From assembly GCA_018398585.1 (NCBI GenBank), contig JAGTTD010000002.1, positions 34,216,186-34,280,185 of the forward strand: a DNA stretch of 64,000 nucleotides, read 5' to 3'. The translations under genes and the position numbers were made by a program. This stretch comes from Simmondsia chinensis. Its lineage: Eukaryota > Streptophyta > Magnoliopsida > Caryophyllales > Simmondsiaceae. Shown here piece by piece: positions 1 through 11,313 of this stretch. Position 1 is the stretch's first letter; every line of letters starts with the position of its first letter. Below the pieces are notes generated by a model, which was not told the DNA's origin, searched no databases, and worked only from the letters and a program-made list of their open reading frames with translations.

Positions 1-60
1 TGTTTCTTATGTGATGAGCTAGGGCTTCGATGTCTCTTATATGGTTTGTGTTAACTTAGC

Positions 61-1905
61 CCCAGAACAGAGACTGGGGGATGGAATTACCATGCATGGT
101 TGACTTCCACCTGACGTGGAAGCCCGTAGTTGTTGTTTTTCTCCAGTTGAAAAAGGAAGCACGAAGTATTCGGTGCGGTAAACTTTCACCTAACGTGAGA
201 GTTCGCGTTTGTTTGGGTCCCCATCTAACACCTGGGGGCTGGCCATTGTTTTGCGTCACTTGAAATGGGAGCACAAAGTACTCGGGGCGGTAAAATTTCA
301 CCAAACGTGAGAGTCCGCGTTTGTTTGGGCCCCCATCTAACATCGGGGGCTGGCCGTTGTTTTGCTCTACTTGAAATGGGAGCACGAAGTTTTCAGGGCT
401 GTAAAATTTAACCTAACGTCAGAGTTCGCGTTTGCTTGGCTCCGCATCTAACACCGGGGGCTGGCCGTTGTTTTGCTCCACTTGAAATGGGAGCAAGAAG
501 TATTCGAGGCGGTAAACATTCACCTAATGTGAGATTTCGCGTTTATTTTGGTCCCCATCTAACAACAGGGGCTGGCCATTGTTTTGCTCCACTTGAAATG
601 GGAGCACGAAGTATTCGGGGTGGTAAACTTTCACCTAACGTGAGAGTCCGCGTTTGTTTGGGTCCCCATCTAACACCAGAGGCTTGCCGGTGTTTTGCTC
701 CACTTGAAATGGGAGCACGAAATATTCGGGGAGGTAAACTTTCACCTAACGTGAGAGTCCGCGTTTGTTTGGGTCTCCATCTAACACTGGGGGCTAGTTG
801 TTGTTTTGCTCCACTTGAAATGGAAGCACGAAGTATTCAGGTCGTTAAACTTTCACCTAAAATGACAATCCGCATTTGTTTGGGTCCCCATCTAACACCG
901 AGGGCTTGCCGTGTTTTGCTCCACTTGAAATGGGAGCACGAAGTACTCGTGGCTGTAAACTTTCACCTAATGTGAGAGTCCGCATTTGTTATGGTCCCCA
1001 TCTAACACCGGGGCTGGCCGTTGTTTTGCTCCACTGCAAATGGGAGCACGAAGTGTACAGGGCAGTAAACTTTCACCTAACGTGAGAGTCCGCGTTTTAT
1101 TTGGTACCCATCTAACACCGAGGGTTGGCCGTTGTTTTGCTCCACTTAAAATGGGAGCACAAAGCATTCGGGGCAATAAACTTTCACCTAATGTGAGAGT
1201 CCGCATTTGTTTGGGTCCCCATCTAACACCGGGGACTGGCCGTTGTTTTGCTCTACTTGAAATGGGAGCACGAAGTATTCGGGGCTGTAAACTTTTACCT
1301 AACATGAGAGTCGGCATTTGTTTGGGTCCCCATCGAACATCGGGGGCTGGCCATTGTTTTGTATCACTTGAAATGGGAGCACGAAGTATTCGGAACAGTA
1401 AACTTTCACCTAACGTGAGAGTCCGCGTTTGTTTAGGTCCCCATCTAACACCGAGGACTAGCCGTTGTTTTGCTCCACTTGAAATGGGAGCACGAAGTAT
1501 TTGGGGTGGTAAACTTTCATCTAACGTGAGAGTCAGCGTTGATTGGGTCCCTATCTAACACCAGGGGCTGGCTGTTGTTTTGCTCCACTTGAAATGGGGG
1601 CACGGAGTATTCAGGGCGGTAAACTTTCACCTAACGTGAGAGTCCGTGTTTGTTTGGGTCCCCATCTAACCCCGGGGGCTGGCCGTTGTTTTGCTCCCCT
1701 TGAAATTGGAGCATGAAGTACTCCGGGTAGTAAACTTTCACCTAACGTGAGAATCCGTGTTAGTTTGGGCCCCATCTAACATCGAGAGCTGGCCGTTGTT
1801 TTGCTCCATTTGAAATGGGAGCACGAAGTATTCGGGGCGGTAACTTCCATATAACGTGGGAGTCCGCAATTTTTTTGGGTCCCCATCTAACACTGGGGGC
1901 TCAGC
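61..1905. repeat. Tandem array of a 111-bp unit, about 16 copies
   Basis: The anchor GGGAGCACGAAG recurs at about 154, 266, 377, 488, 600, 711, 822, 932, 1042, 1153, 1265, 1375, 1486, 1596, 1707 and 1817, a spacing of 110-112 bases. Each unit also holds a block ending CACCTAACGTGAGAGTCCGC and a block CCCATCTAACACCGGGGGCT. The first copy (61-150) is degenerate, and the array ends in a short GGGGGCTCAGCCC. Because 111 is divisible by three, open frames run through the array on both strands and encode a 37-residue repeat. I read these as by-products, because the frame changes at one-base indels near 970-1080 and no start context or domain is present. I do not recognise the family; it could be a minisatellite or the internal array of a larger transposon. 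Confidence 0.93.
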
Positions 1906-2431
1906 CCTTCATAATTTGGCCAACCGCTAAAGACCAAAAGCTAACACTTTACAAATCCATAATATGGGAAGAACCGCGATCTTTAAAAGGCTGAAAATTA
2001 CAATATTATCCACATCACAAGCAAAAACCCAAGCAATATCAATACAAAGAAGCCTCATAGCTGGCACCCACAAGGTAGCTCATGATCAACACACCTTAAC
2101 AGAAGTGTAAGACATTACAAGCTAGTTAAAAAGATACTAAAAACGCCTATAAGAACTATCATTCAAGATATCTATTCCAGAGTTGAAGGTTAAATACAAA
2201 AACCAAAAGTAAGAAAACATTAGCCCACGACTGTGGGCTGATTATCATGATTCAACGAGGCAAAGGGTCAAAAAGCACAAATCCCGAAATTGGCCCAATC
2301 CATAACTCAATCAACAGCCAGGTTTGGAGAAATCGTAACACCAGTATTCGGATGTTATACACTCCACAAGCGAATATAACCAAATTTACTTTCCCCTCCA
2401 ACCGAATATAAACCCGCTCACATTCGCCCAT
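1906..2431. other. Unassigned single-copy-looking spacer
   Basis: This AT-moderate sequence follows the 111-bp array. I found no open frame of note, no terminal repeats and no match to the other repeats of the window. Confidence 0.5.
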
Positions 2432-2457
2432 GGGGGGGGGGGGGGGGGGGGGGGGGG
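2432..2457. repeat. G26 homopolymer
   Basis: An uninterrupted run of 26 G residues follows CATTCGCCCAT. It is one of six long G/C homopolymers in the window. Its exact length is likely to vary between individuals or with sequencing method. Confidence 0.95.
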
Positions 2458-2574
2458 CTAATTGTTAAGAATAAAAATAACTAGGTCAATATCAAAATGA
2501 GACAACGAAATAATAACGAAAGTTAAATACAAAATCCACAAAAGGATAGAAACCACACCCACACGCTTTCTCTG

Positions 2575-3171
2575 TCCTAAGGCCACCAGCACCGCCGGCC
2601 ACAGTGCCGCCCTACTACTGTCACCTCGTACCACCAATCGGCACCGCCTCGCACTGCCCGACAATCACCGTCGGTGCCACCACGACAATACCACCCCTCT
2701 CCTGTCTCCAACATTCTCTCTCCTCTATCGCCCTCTCTCTCTCCTCACAACCCCACTCTCTCCTAAGGCCACCAACACCGCCGGCCACAGTACCGCCCGA
2801 CTACCGCCGCCTCGTAGCACCAGCCGGTACCACCTCGCATTGCCCGACCATCACCGCCGGTGCCACCACGACAGTACTGCCCCTCTGCTCTCTCCCACGT
2901 TCCCTCTCTCCTCTACCGTCCTCTCTTCACCACCGCCGGGTACCATCCTCTACTGCTACCAACCACCACGGTACCGCCTGGCCACCGCAGTATGGCCCAC
3001 CACCATGCCGGTACCCCCTCCTTCCACCCTCTATAACTACCTCTTCCCCTCCCTCCTCTCAAGTCAGATCTAACCAGGGACCTTCTCTCTCTCCAACATA
3101 CAACAACCCTCAGGAACCCCCTTTTCTCTCCCCTCTCCGACCACCTCGCCGCCGGCAACCGTCTCGGCCGG
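2575..3171. repeat. CT-rich block with a 186-bp tandem duplication
   Basis: The segment starting TCCTAAGGCCACCA at 2575 is repeated at 2761 with the same order of GCCGGCCACAGT, GTGCCACCACGACA and TCTCTCCTC blocks. The rest up to 3171 is pyrimidine-rich. A plus-strand frame of about 200 codons (2604-3203) is rich in Pro, Ser, Thr and His. It runs into the adjoining LTR, so I do not call it a gene. The block is cut at 3171 by the gypsy element and may once have adjoined the sequence now at 14544. Confidence 0.7.
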
Positions 3172-4531
3172 TGATGTGTTTTTCTACATCTATCAAAAGT
3201 TAATATTTAATCCTATCTACTAAACACAACTAAATTGAAGTGTAGGGTGAGAGGGTGTCGAACCATAGGGACTAAGAGTACGTGAAATTATTCTATGACC
3301 TAAATTAATTTGAATAAAATTGAAAGGTTTTGTGTTAATTAATCTAGAAAACAACAATTAGACTAAAATAATTTGCTTCTAATGGGAAAGTGTATTAAAT
3401 TGGAACCTAGGATTTTGAATCCATCATTAGCCAATTATTTTTGAGTTAACTCTTAACTTGGGATTATTAATTGTCACACGGGTAGTGGTTTAGGCTACAA
3501 GCTCCAACCTACTAAGATGACGTTGTTAGCAGTGCATATTGACCCTATCTAACTAAAGCATAAGAAAAATAGGTTCAACCTAACATATTGTTAATTATTA
3601 CGTATTGACCCTATCTAACTAAAGTATAGAGAAGATATGCTTTAATTAACATTTCGGTTAATACTATTACTTGATTAATTAATCCTAAGGCTACAAGCAC
3701 AAAGAATTAATTTATAAATATCAATCTCAACAATTAAAGATTATAAACTCAATAATCACATTAATTGAATAAACTATCCCGAAATTAAAAGTAATACAAA
3801 AGTAAAAAGGTTAAGACTTCATCTAACCCCAGAGAGCAAGTTAGCTCTCCATCATGGATGAACCGGTGAAGGAGGAGATGAATGATCTCATATTGGTATT
3901 CACGCTAATTTCGCTCCTGTTCCAATTTAATGAAAAATAAAGAAATTAAGAAGCTGAGAGAGGAGAGAGAGGGAGTTGCCAAATTGAGAGAAAAATAGAG
4001 AAAAATCGAGAAAAAGAACGTTAAACAGCGCCCCCCAGGTGTTGTCGAACAGGTTTGTCTCCCTCCTCTTATAATAAACAAAAACCCTAGTGAGCTAGGC
4101 CTGATGCTGGAGTGGGCTTCGGGTCTGCACAGGTGAGGAGATGAGCTGCTACGCTGACGATGTGTCGGCGATGGGCCTGAGCTGTTGCGTGTTGGGCTGA
4201 TGGATTGGAAGGACAAAATTGGGTTGGGGGGAAGGATGATGTTGGGCTAGTGACGTGTGGGCTGCGCTGGGGTGATTGGGCCGGTGATGAACAGTAGCTG
4301 TTGGTGTCGGGTTGGTCCGGCTTATACTTTCTTGTCCTGAATCTCGATTGATTTGATTTAATTGTTTCTGTATTGAATTAGTCTTATTTGCACCAACATT
4401 TGACAATTTTTCGAACTTTAATTCCAAACCTACTAAATATAAAAATTGCCAAAATGAGTGTAGAACTATAATTAAATAGAGCAAAATAATTAAAATAGCA
4501 ATTAAAAGATGCGTAAATCTGAGACGCATCA
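3172..4531 (-). repeat. 3' LTR of the Athila/Tat-type element
   Basis: This 1360-bp copy begins TGATGTGTTTTTCTACATC and ends GATGCGTAAATCTGAGACGCATCA-like on the plus strand. It matches 7934-9104 followed by 14274-14543 along its whole length, including the block GTGTCGAACCATAGGGACT. It lacks a segment of about 65 bases present near 8533-8600 in the other LTR. TGATG/CATCA form the short terminal inverted repeat. Confidence 0.9.
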
Positions 4532-4770
4532 ACACCTATATTACAATTCAAGACAAGATTAAATCATCTAGAGCATTCTCCAATTCCATGAATTTAGATG
4601 ATTAAACTTCAAAACTCTTCATAGAATATCATGAAAAGAGAGAAAACAAGTCTCCAAGAAACTAATTAATTCAAAAACTAAACTAAAAACAAGAATTAAC
4701 AAAACCTAGGCTGCCTCCTAGGAGCGCTAAGTTTTACGCCATCAGTCGGATGCAATGGGACTAGCGAAGA

Positions 4771-5253
4771 TCAAGTAATGGCATCAACCAAAGAAACAAC
4801 TTCATTGAGCTCACTTAAAACAAGATCTACAGCACAATCAGAAGTGTCACACATGATTTCAGAAGGGAGAGAGTAGTCGAGAAGTGTAAGTCGAAGCTTA
4901 TGAATAGCTTCCAACCAAGATCCATCAAGCTTAACTGATATGTCTTTTAATAGCACACTAGTCTATGGTCCAGATAACTTTCCATGGTCCTTGAGGAATC
5001 CCTTATAGAAACTCGCATGACCTAGAAAGTCTCCAACTTGCTTCACATTTGAGGGAGGTGGCGAGTTAACAATTAAATCTATCTTAGCCTTATCAACCTC
5101 AATACCCTCCTTAAACAATCTTCGACCTAGTACAATTCCCTTGTGAATCACAACGTCGTGATTCTTCCACCAATTGAAAACTTCTTTAATGTCAGGGTTC
5201 AACCTTTGTTGCATTTCTTTAGAAGGTTTTGCATTCTCATCACGGGGGGTCAC
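4771..5253 (-). pseudogene. Gypsy pol remnant: RT ends fused, start of RNase H
   Basis: On the minus strand, 5253-4963 begins with the segment QQRLNPDIKEVF, which in Athila/Tat polymerases lies at the entry to the RT domain. It jumps directly to sequence that normally lies at the C-terminal side of RT (KGIVLGRRLFKEGIEVDKAK, then PPPSNVKQVGDFLGHASFYK). The RT core with its catalytic aspartates is therefore deleted. 4956-4771 continues with an RNase-H-like start (SEIMCDTSDCAVDLVL, equivalent to the family's 'F.IMCDASD' motif) and then stops. The integrase is absent before the LTR at 4531. The product would be inactive. The family assignment is firm; the extent of the deletion is inferred from family architecture. 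Confidence 0.8.
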
Positions 5254-5770
5254 TAACTAAGGTAGAAGAGAGTGTTTGGTCCACCAAATCATCAGCAATA
5301 TCTACACAAAAACACTCTGACTCATCCTCACTAGTGGGCGAGAAAGAAGCCTTAAAAATGTTCAACCTAATAGTCATATTTGCAAAGCTAACATCCATTA
5401 TCCCAGATCTACAATTAATGGTAGCATTGGTCGTCACTAATAAAGGGCAATCTAGAATGATAGGGACATGGTTTTTCGAATGACTAGAAGGTTCCATATC
5501 AAGCATGAGGAAATCAGTAGGAAACAAGGCTCTGTCTACTCTCACTAACACGTCAATCAGCTCACCACGGGGGATCCTAGTTGATCTATCTGCTAACTGC
5601 AAGGTCAACATGGTGTGCTGCAACTCTACCAGGCCTAACTTCTCATAAACTGAGTAAGGAATAATGTTGACACTCGCTCCTAAGTCCAGTAAAGCTTTAT
5701 CGATCTGGTAGTCATCAAGTGAACAAGAGATGATGGGGACACCAGGGTCTTTGTACTTAATTGGAGTGTC
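5240..5770 (-). pseudogene. Gypsy aspartic protease region
   Basis: On the minus strand the sequence reads through an aspartic-protease segment with the motif ALLDLGASVNIIPYSVYEKL, near 5700-5640. The D-x-G-A-S core is the catalytic signature of gypsy proteases. Downstream are LQLADRSTRIPRGELIDVLV and PIILDCPLLVTTNATINC, typical of the second half of the domain in Athila/Tat elements. The active-site Asp is kept. The surrounding pol frame is broken, so this is a remnant of a polyprotein protease, not a free-standing gene. Confidence 0.82.
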
Positions 5771-6405
5771 ACACTATATAATAGGGCTCGCTTGCTCGGC
5801 TAAAAATACGTTTTTAGGCAGATGTGCTCTAGATCACCTCTTTTGGTTTAGAAGGTCCTTAATAAACATCGAATAGGCTGGGATCGGTTTAATTGCATTA
5901 AGAAGGGGAATGTTTATCTTTACTTGCCTAAAAGTCTCCAAAATGTCTTCCCATTTGGATGTGGTGCAACTAAAGCTTGGAGGAAGGGCACTCTAGGTAC
6001 ATATGAGGAAGGAAGATCAGAGCTCTTAGGAGTGGGAGAAGGATGCATGACCTCATCAGTTCTCCTTCTCTCTTTCCTTGCCCTTTTCTTCTCCCTCCCC
6101 ACTTATGGGTACTTCACTCTCAGCACTCACCCCATCATCAACCTCCTCCCCACTTCTTAACATTGTAATAGACTTTGCTTGTTTTTGATGGGGAGGACAT
6201 TTGTCTTACCTCACACAGTTCCTAGGGTTCTTTACGGTTTAGCTAGAGAGTCTTCCCTCATCTCTCCTACTCAAAGTGTTAGCTAGTTGACCTATTTGGG
6301 TTTCTAGCTTTGAGATTGATTGTGTATGGGAGTGGAGGAGTTAGGAATTAGCTTCTAAACCTTTCAAAGCACTCAAGACCTTCTCTTCGAAATTCGAACT
6401 GGAGC

Positions 6406-7516
6406 TCAAATTAGAAGGTTAAGAGTAGTTAGAAGCACATCCTTGCAATTGAAAACCGAGAGGTCGTGGCATACCAGATTGTTGTGGTCGTGGATTATGT
6501 TGTTGTGGCATGAATTGTTCTTCTCCTCCTTGCCTCCAGGAGAAGTTTGGATGGTTTCTCCAGCCCGGATTGTATGTGTCTGAATACGGATCGTTCCTTG
6601 AGAATCCTTGGGCTGCATTAACCTATTCCTCCGACCACCAGAGGGGCAATCTTGTGTAGAATGAGAGACACTAGAGCATGAAGAAAAGACACTATGCATG
6701 TTTTGAACATTAGACACATTAGGCATAGTAGAGGGAGTCAATGTCATCTTAAATAAGGAAGTAAGCTACTCCACAGAAGAGGCAAGAGAGTCTACTTGCT
6801 TATCTAATATGGAAGTGTGAGCAATTTCATTTACTTCTCCTCTATTTAACCTAGCAGCATTTAAAAGTGCATGTGCGATATTCTGTTGTGAGTTCTCATT
6901 CAAATGTTCAAACAATTCCCATGCCTCATCCTCATTCTTCCTAAGGAACTGACCACCATATGAGGCATCAACATTTTGTTGACCCTTTTCATTTAATCCA
7001 TAATAGAAATTTTGGACTAGTTACCATTTAGGGATATCATGATGTGGACAAGCTCATAAGAGTTCCCTAAACCTATCCCAACTCTCGTGAAACTCCTCAG
7101 TAGGAAGTTGGGCGAAGGTGCTAATGGCTCTCCTAGTAGTGTTGCTCTTACTAATGAGATAGAATTTCTTAAGAAATTCTTGTTGCATTTGAGTCCAAGT
7201 ACTAATCGTCCAACTAGGTAAAGGTGCCTAACCAATACTTAGCCTTGTCCTTCAAGGAGAAAGGAAAAAAACGAAGTACGATGGCATCATCACTAACGTT
7301 AGGAATCCTGAAGGTTGAACAAACCTCCATGAAACTGTCCAAGTGTGTGTACGAGTTCTCATTACCTAAGCCATGGAATGAAGGAAGCATTTGTATGGTA
7401 TGTGGCTTAAGCTCGAACTGATGAGCTACTAGTGGCAATCTAATGCATGAAGGTGAGGTGTATGTGGTGGGAGTAAAATATTCCATAAGTGGACGTGGTT
7501 GTTGTTCATTAGCCAT
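6406..7516 (-). pseudogene. Gypsy gag remnant
   Basis: The minus strand from 7516 begins MANEQQPRPLMEYF and contains GLGNENSYTHLDSFMEVCST and FPFSLKDKAKYWLGTF, the retrotransposon gag fold signature of Athila/Tat elements. A frameshift near 7225 is followed by matching gag sequence down to about 6790 (LVQNFYYGLNEKGQQNVD, then a helix-rich part). Around 6700-6650 lies a CCHC knuckle whose first cysteine codon has become TTT (F-x2-C-x4-H-x4-C), so the zinc site is broken. The region 7517-7907 between this start and the primer site is A-rich leader without a gene. Confidence 0.85.
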
Positions 7517-7907
7517 TGCAGTTTGTGCTCAGTGTTGGGCTCTAAAGTCTCTTAAGGTCCTTTCAATTTCAGGGTCGAATCTAGTAAGATCAAGAGACAA
7601 AGAGCGGTGACCGTGCATGAATAAACAATCACAAGAACAAATTAAACTAAAAAGTAAAACTAGCAAAACAAACAAAACAAATACTTAAAAAGAAAAAAAA
7701 AAGAAACAAATAATAAATTATTATAAAACAACCTATGCACGAAAATCACAAGATAAATAATGTTTTATAAATAAATAAATAAATGACCTTTTTAAGAAAA
7801 GTAAAGGAAATATTTTTTATGTTTTTTATTTTTTTCTAAAGAGAGGGACAATAACAATTAAAAACAATTAAAGAAAATCAAAAATCAAAGAAAATCATGC
7901 GTTGCCT
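7517..7907 (-). other. A-rich 5' leader of the gypsy element
   Basis: This stretch lies between the primer-binding site and the gag start in element orientation. It is very A/T rich (for example 7660-7860) and I see no coding sequence in it. Confidence 0.6.
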
Positions 7908-7930
7908 AGTCCCCCGCAACGGCGCCAAAA
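7908..7930 (-). promoter_or_regulatory. Primer-binding site for tRNA-Asp
   Basis: The plus strand CCCCCGCAACGGCGCCA resembles the 3' end of plant tRNA-Asp. On the minus strand it therefore gives TGGCGCCGTTGCGGGGG, three bases downstream of the 5' LTR end at 7934. One base differs from the expected TGGCGCCGTTGCCGGGG. Its position fixes the element orientation as minus. Confidence 0.88.
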
Positions 7931-7933
7931 TCT

Positions 7934-8774
7934 TGATGTGTTTTTTTGGATCTAACAAAATTTAATATTTAACCGTATCTACTAAACACATCTAAATTGA
8001 AGTGTAGGGCAAGAGGGTGTCGAACAACAGGGACTAAGAGTACGTGAAATTATTCTATGACCTAAATTGGTTTGAATAAAATTGAGAGGTTTTTGTGTTA
8101 TTAAATCTAGACAACAATAATTAAACTAAAATAATCTGCTTCTAATCAGAAAGTGTATTAAATTGGAACCTAGGGTTTTGAATCCATCATTAGCCAATTA
8201 TTATTGCGTTAACTCTGAACTTCGGATTGTTAATTATCACATGGGTAGTGGTTTAGGCTACAAGCTTCAACCTACTAAGATGATGTTGTTAGTATCGCGT
8301 ATTGACCCTATCTAACTAAAGCATAAGGAAAATATGCTCAACCTAACATTGTTAATTATTACGTATTGACTCTATCTAACTAAAGCATAGAGAAGATAGG
8401 CTTCAATTAACAATTCGATTAATACTATTACTTGATTAATTAATCCTAAGGCTACAAACACAATGAATTAATTTATAAATATCAATCTCAACAATTAAAG
8501 GTTACAAACTCAATAATCATGTTAATTGAATAAACAATTAAAGCACAATACTTCATAGTATTTCTCACAATCAAGCAATTCATGTAATAAATAAATTATC
8601 CCGAAATTAAAAGTAATATAAAAGTAAAAAGGCTAAGACTTCATCTAACCTCCGAGAGTAAGTTAGCTCTCCATCAAGGATGAACTGGTGAAGGAGGAGA
8701 TGAATGAACTCATGTCGGTCTTCACGCTAATTTCGCTCCCGTTCCAATTTAATGAAAAATAAAGAAATTAAGAA

Positions 8775-8826
<52 letters not shown>

Positions 8827-9104
8827 GCTGCATTGAGAGAAAAACAGAGAAAAATCGAGAAAGAAAATGTCAAACAGCGCCCCCCGGGTGTCGTCGAACA
8901 GGTTCGTCTCCCTACTCTTATAATGAACCAAAATCCTAGCGAGCTAGACCTGATGCTGGATTAGGCTTCGGGTCTGTGCAGGTGAGGAGATGAGCTGCTG
9001 TGCTTACGATGTGTCGGCGATGGGCCTGAGCTGTTGCGTGTTGGGCTAGTGGATTGGAAGGACGAAGTTGGGAAGGAGGTAAGGATGACATTGGGCAGGT
9101 GATG
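7934..9104 (-). repeat. 5' LTR of the gypsy element, inner part
   Basis: This part of the 5' LTR adjoins the primer site and is continuous with 14274-14543 if the nested element is removed. It carries an (AG)n expansion at 8779-8824 that the other LTR lacks. Its last five bases, TGATG at 9100-9104, are the target site of the nested insertion. Confidence 0.9.
8779..8824. repeat. (AG)23 microsatellite
   Basis: This is a pure AG run within the gypsy 5' LTR. The matching place in the 3' LTR (about 3950-3975) has only short GAGAGAG, so the expansion came after the LTRs were made. Confidence 0.95.
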
Positions 9105-9694
9105 TGTTATGACCCAAGAATCCAAAGCATAGGCTATTGGTGTCCAGGTTGCTGTCTTACTGCTGGGTGCTGCTATGTTGCTGCTGTTATCTGCTGAATC
9201 TTGCTGTGGTGGCTGTCTTGCAGCTATATGATGATAGTTTGGTGTAGGAAAGTGTATTAGCTTGTTGTTATTGTAACTAGAATAAGTCTTGATATAATTA
9301 GTAGCTTAAGCTTTAGTTGAGTCATGTAATAAGTGAAGTCTAGAGCTTGTTAGGCTATGGTGGTCAAGGCTGTTAGATGAGTAAGTCAATGGTGGCGGCT
9401 AGTTAGTTAGTTGGCGGTTAAGTCGGTTAGGCCATGGGTCCACTTGCATTGTATCTCTAGATATTTTTAACCTTGACCCATCCTAGGGGGAAGTAGTATA
9501 AGTAGATGGCTCTAGTTTGTAATCCATAATAACTTGATTAATGACAAATTGATATCTTTTGATATCTCTATCTCTCTATTTCTCATCTCCCTTTCACTTC
9601 TTATCTCTTCTTAACTCTAAATTCTCTCCTCACCTCATACTCTCACTATCTCAATCAAGGTTAAGGTCCAAGAGCAATCTTTGAAACCTAAACA
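9105..9694 (+). repeat. 5' LTR of the nested non-autonomous element
   Basis: This 590-bp LTR begins TGTTATGACCCAAGAATCC and ends ACCTAAACA. A TATA-like GTATAAGTAG sits near 9495, followed by a CT-rich tract (9560-9660). The match to 13682-14268 is close throughout, with scattered substitutions. Confidence 0.93.
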
Positions 9695-9696
9695 AT

Positions 9697-9709
9697 TGGT
9701 ATCAGAGCC
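9697..9709 (+). promoter_or_regulatory. Primer-binding site, initiator tRNA-Met
   Basis: TGGTATCAGAGCC starts two bases after the LTR end. TGGTATCAGAGC is the usual complement of the 3' end of plant initiator tRNA-Met. Confidence 0.93.
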
Positions 9710-10779
9710 TTGATTTGGGTTCCGAATCAAGCTCAAAATCCAGAAAATTACAAAATCTGATTGATTGGGTTGCAATTAATCAACAAATCCAATTGATACT
9801 GATTTAGTTTAGTTTTACGTGATCAAGAATTCAATTCTGAATTCTGAACTTGAAGACTTTGGTGGACTGTCATATGCATTGTGAACTGCAAGGCCTGGGA
9901 GTTGCTTTCGGCTGGATAAATCCGGTTGAGTTACATTGAAGAAAGTTTAATTGATCAGTATTTGTTGATTACATTCAGCATCAAAGCTGATTTTTATTGA
10001 ATTCAGAAGAATTGATCAAGCATTAGCTGCTGAAGTGAGTGCTGTAGCATAGCATTAGTTGCTGAGTTGAGCGCTGAGCAAAATTGTTCTTGATCAATTA
10101 TTCATTTGATCGGTTGGAGAAGAAGTTAAAGTGAGCTATTGGATTAACATTACATTTGATCATAATCACAAGGTCAAAAACAAGCTGCATTGAGGAGATT
10201 TCTGATTCTATAATTCAGTTGTTGAGCTTGAGGTAACGGTTTCTGAACTGAAAGTTACAATCCAATTAGAATCTGTGTTGTTGCTGATTTGTGATATAAT
10301 TCGTGTTAATAAGCATAGAAGTGGTGGGAATTCATCAGAATCTGCGTTTGATTCTTAAGAATTATATGTTATTGAGTGGAGATTTGCTTAGGCGAGAATC
10401 TGACATTGAGCTGAGCACCGAAAGTGTTGAAATCCGATTTCGTTCTTGAAGATTGCTTTGAGTATTGTGTTGAGGACTTGATTGCGATCTAGAATCGAGC
10501 TTAATTCAGAATTGTAAGTTTGAATATTCAAGAAAACATCGCAGTTAGGGTTTGTTCGAGTTCTCTGTGGCGAAAATCTGTATATTACGGTTTGTAATTA
10601 CTGACGAATGTGGAACCGTTAGTAAGTGATTGTTTTGTGCGAACGAAGGAGTATAATTTCTTTAAGAAATCATTGGTTGAAGTGATTCGAATCGAATTAG
10701 GTTCCCCTGGGAACTGAGTTGGTTCTTATCTCTGCGAACTGAGCTGTTCCAGATCGAAGTATTGTTGTTCATTGCAAAT
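9710..10779 (+). other. Long untranslated leader of the nested element
   Basis: About 1.07 kb lies between the primer site and the first sizeable ATG frame. It shows scattered stops in all frames. It may hold packaging or dimerisation signals, but I see no specific structure. Confidence 0.5.
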
Positions 10780-11313
10780 ATGGCTGGTATGGATGATGAT
10801 GGCTCATGTCAATCAGTGATGAGTGATTATTGGGAGAAAATAAAGCTAGAATGGAGGCAAGAACGCGAGGAGTTTTGGCAGAAAAAGAAATAGGAATGGG
10901 GCGAAATGTTTGCAAACATCAAACGAGATTGTGTTGGTGTTCTTGATGCCAATGAGCCCTCGGAGCTAATGGATAGTGTTATACAACAAGAGCTCAATGT
11001 TGAGCTAAAAGAGGAAGTTGGAGTAGAATCAGTTGTTGTTGAAGGTGAATTCGACCACAACCATGCCGAAATTGATGAACACAAGTTAGAGGAACCTGAG
11101 TTTGAACAAGTTGATCATTATGAAGATGTTGAGTTACAGCATGACATGTTTTCGGAATGGGAGGACGATTTTCATGTCATGGGAATGATAAAGAAAGCAA
11201 AGAGTAAAGTGAAGAGGAACCATCTAAACGAAGCATTGAAAGATTTTTGGGGTAAAAAGACAAAGCAGAAATTGAAGCAAGAGGCTGAATGTTTGATGAT
11301 CGGCAAGAACTAA
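10780..11313 (+). pseudogene. Acidic ORF of the nested element, N-terminal part, one internal stop
   Basis: The frame starts at ATG 10780 (MAGMDDDGSCQSVMSDYW), meets one TAG at 10891-10893, and continues in frame to 11313. The product is rich in Glu, Asp and Lys and looks helical: a stretch with W-E-K-I and WRQEREEFWQKKK, then a strongly acidic middle and a basic end (KAKSKVKRNHLNEALKDFW). I see no CCHC knuckle, no gag homology and no protease motif. It overlaps the next frame by 25 bases, so a frameshift probably separates parts of one original ORF. The function is unknown. It may be a gag-like structural protein that has diverged beyond recognition, or a captured host gene. Confidence 0.6.

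Noticed and set aside
436..1558. Long open frames across the 111-bp array
   Set aside because: They arise because the unit length is a multiple of three. The frame switches at one-base indels, both strands are open, and no start context or domain is present.
2604..3203. 199-codon Pro/Ser/Thr-rich frame
   Set aside because: It is low complexity, follows a tandem duplication and ends inside the neighbouring LTR.
8749..8964. Open frames through the AG repeat
   Set aside because: They are simple-sequence artefacts (Arg-Glu or Leu-Ser repeats) in a gypsy LTR.
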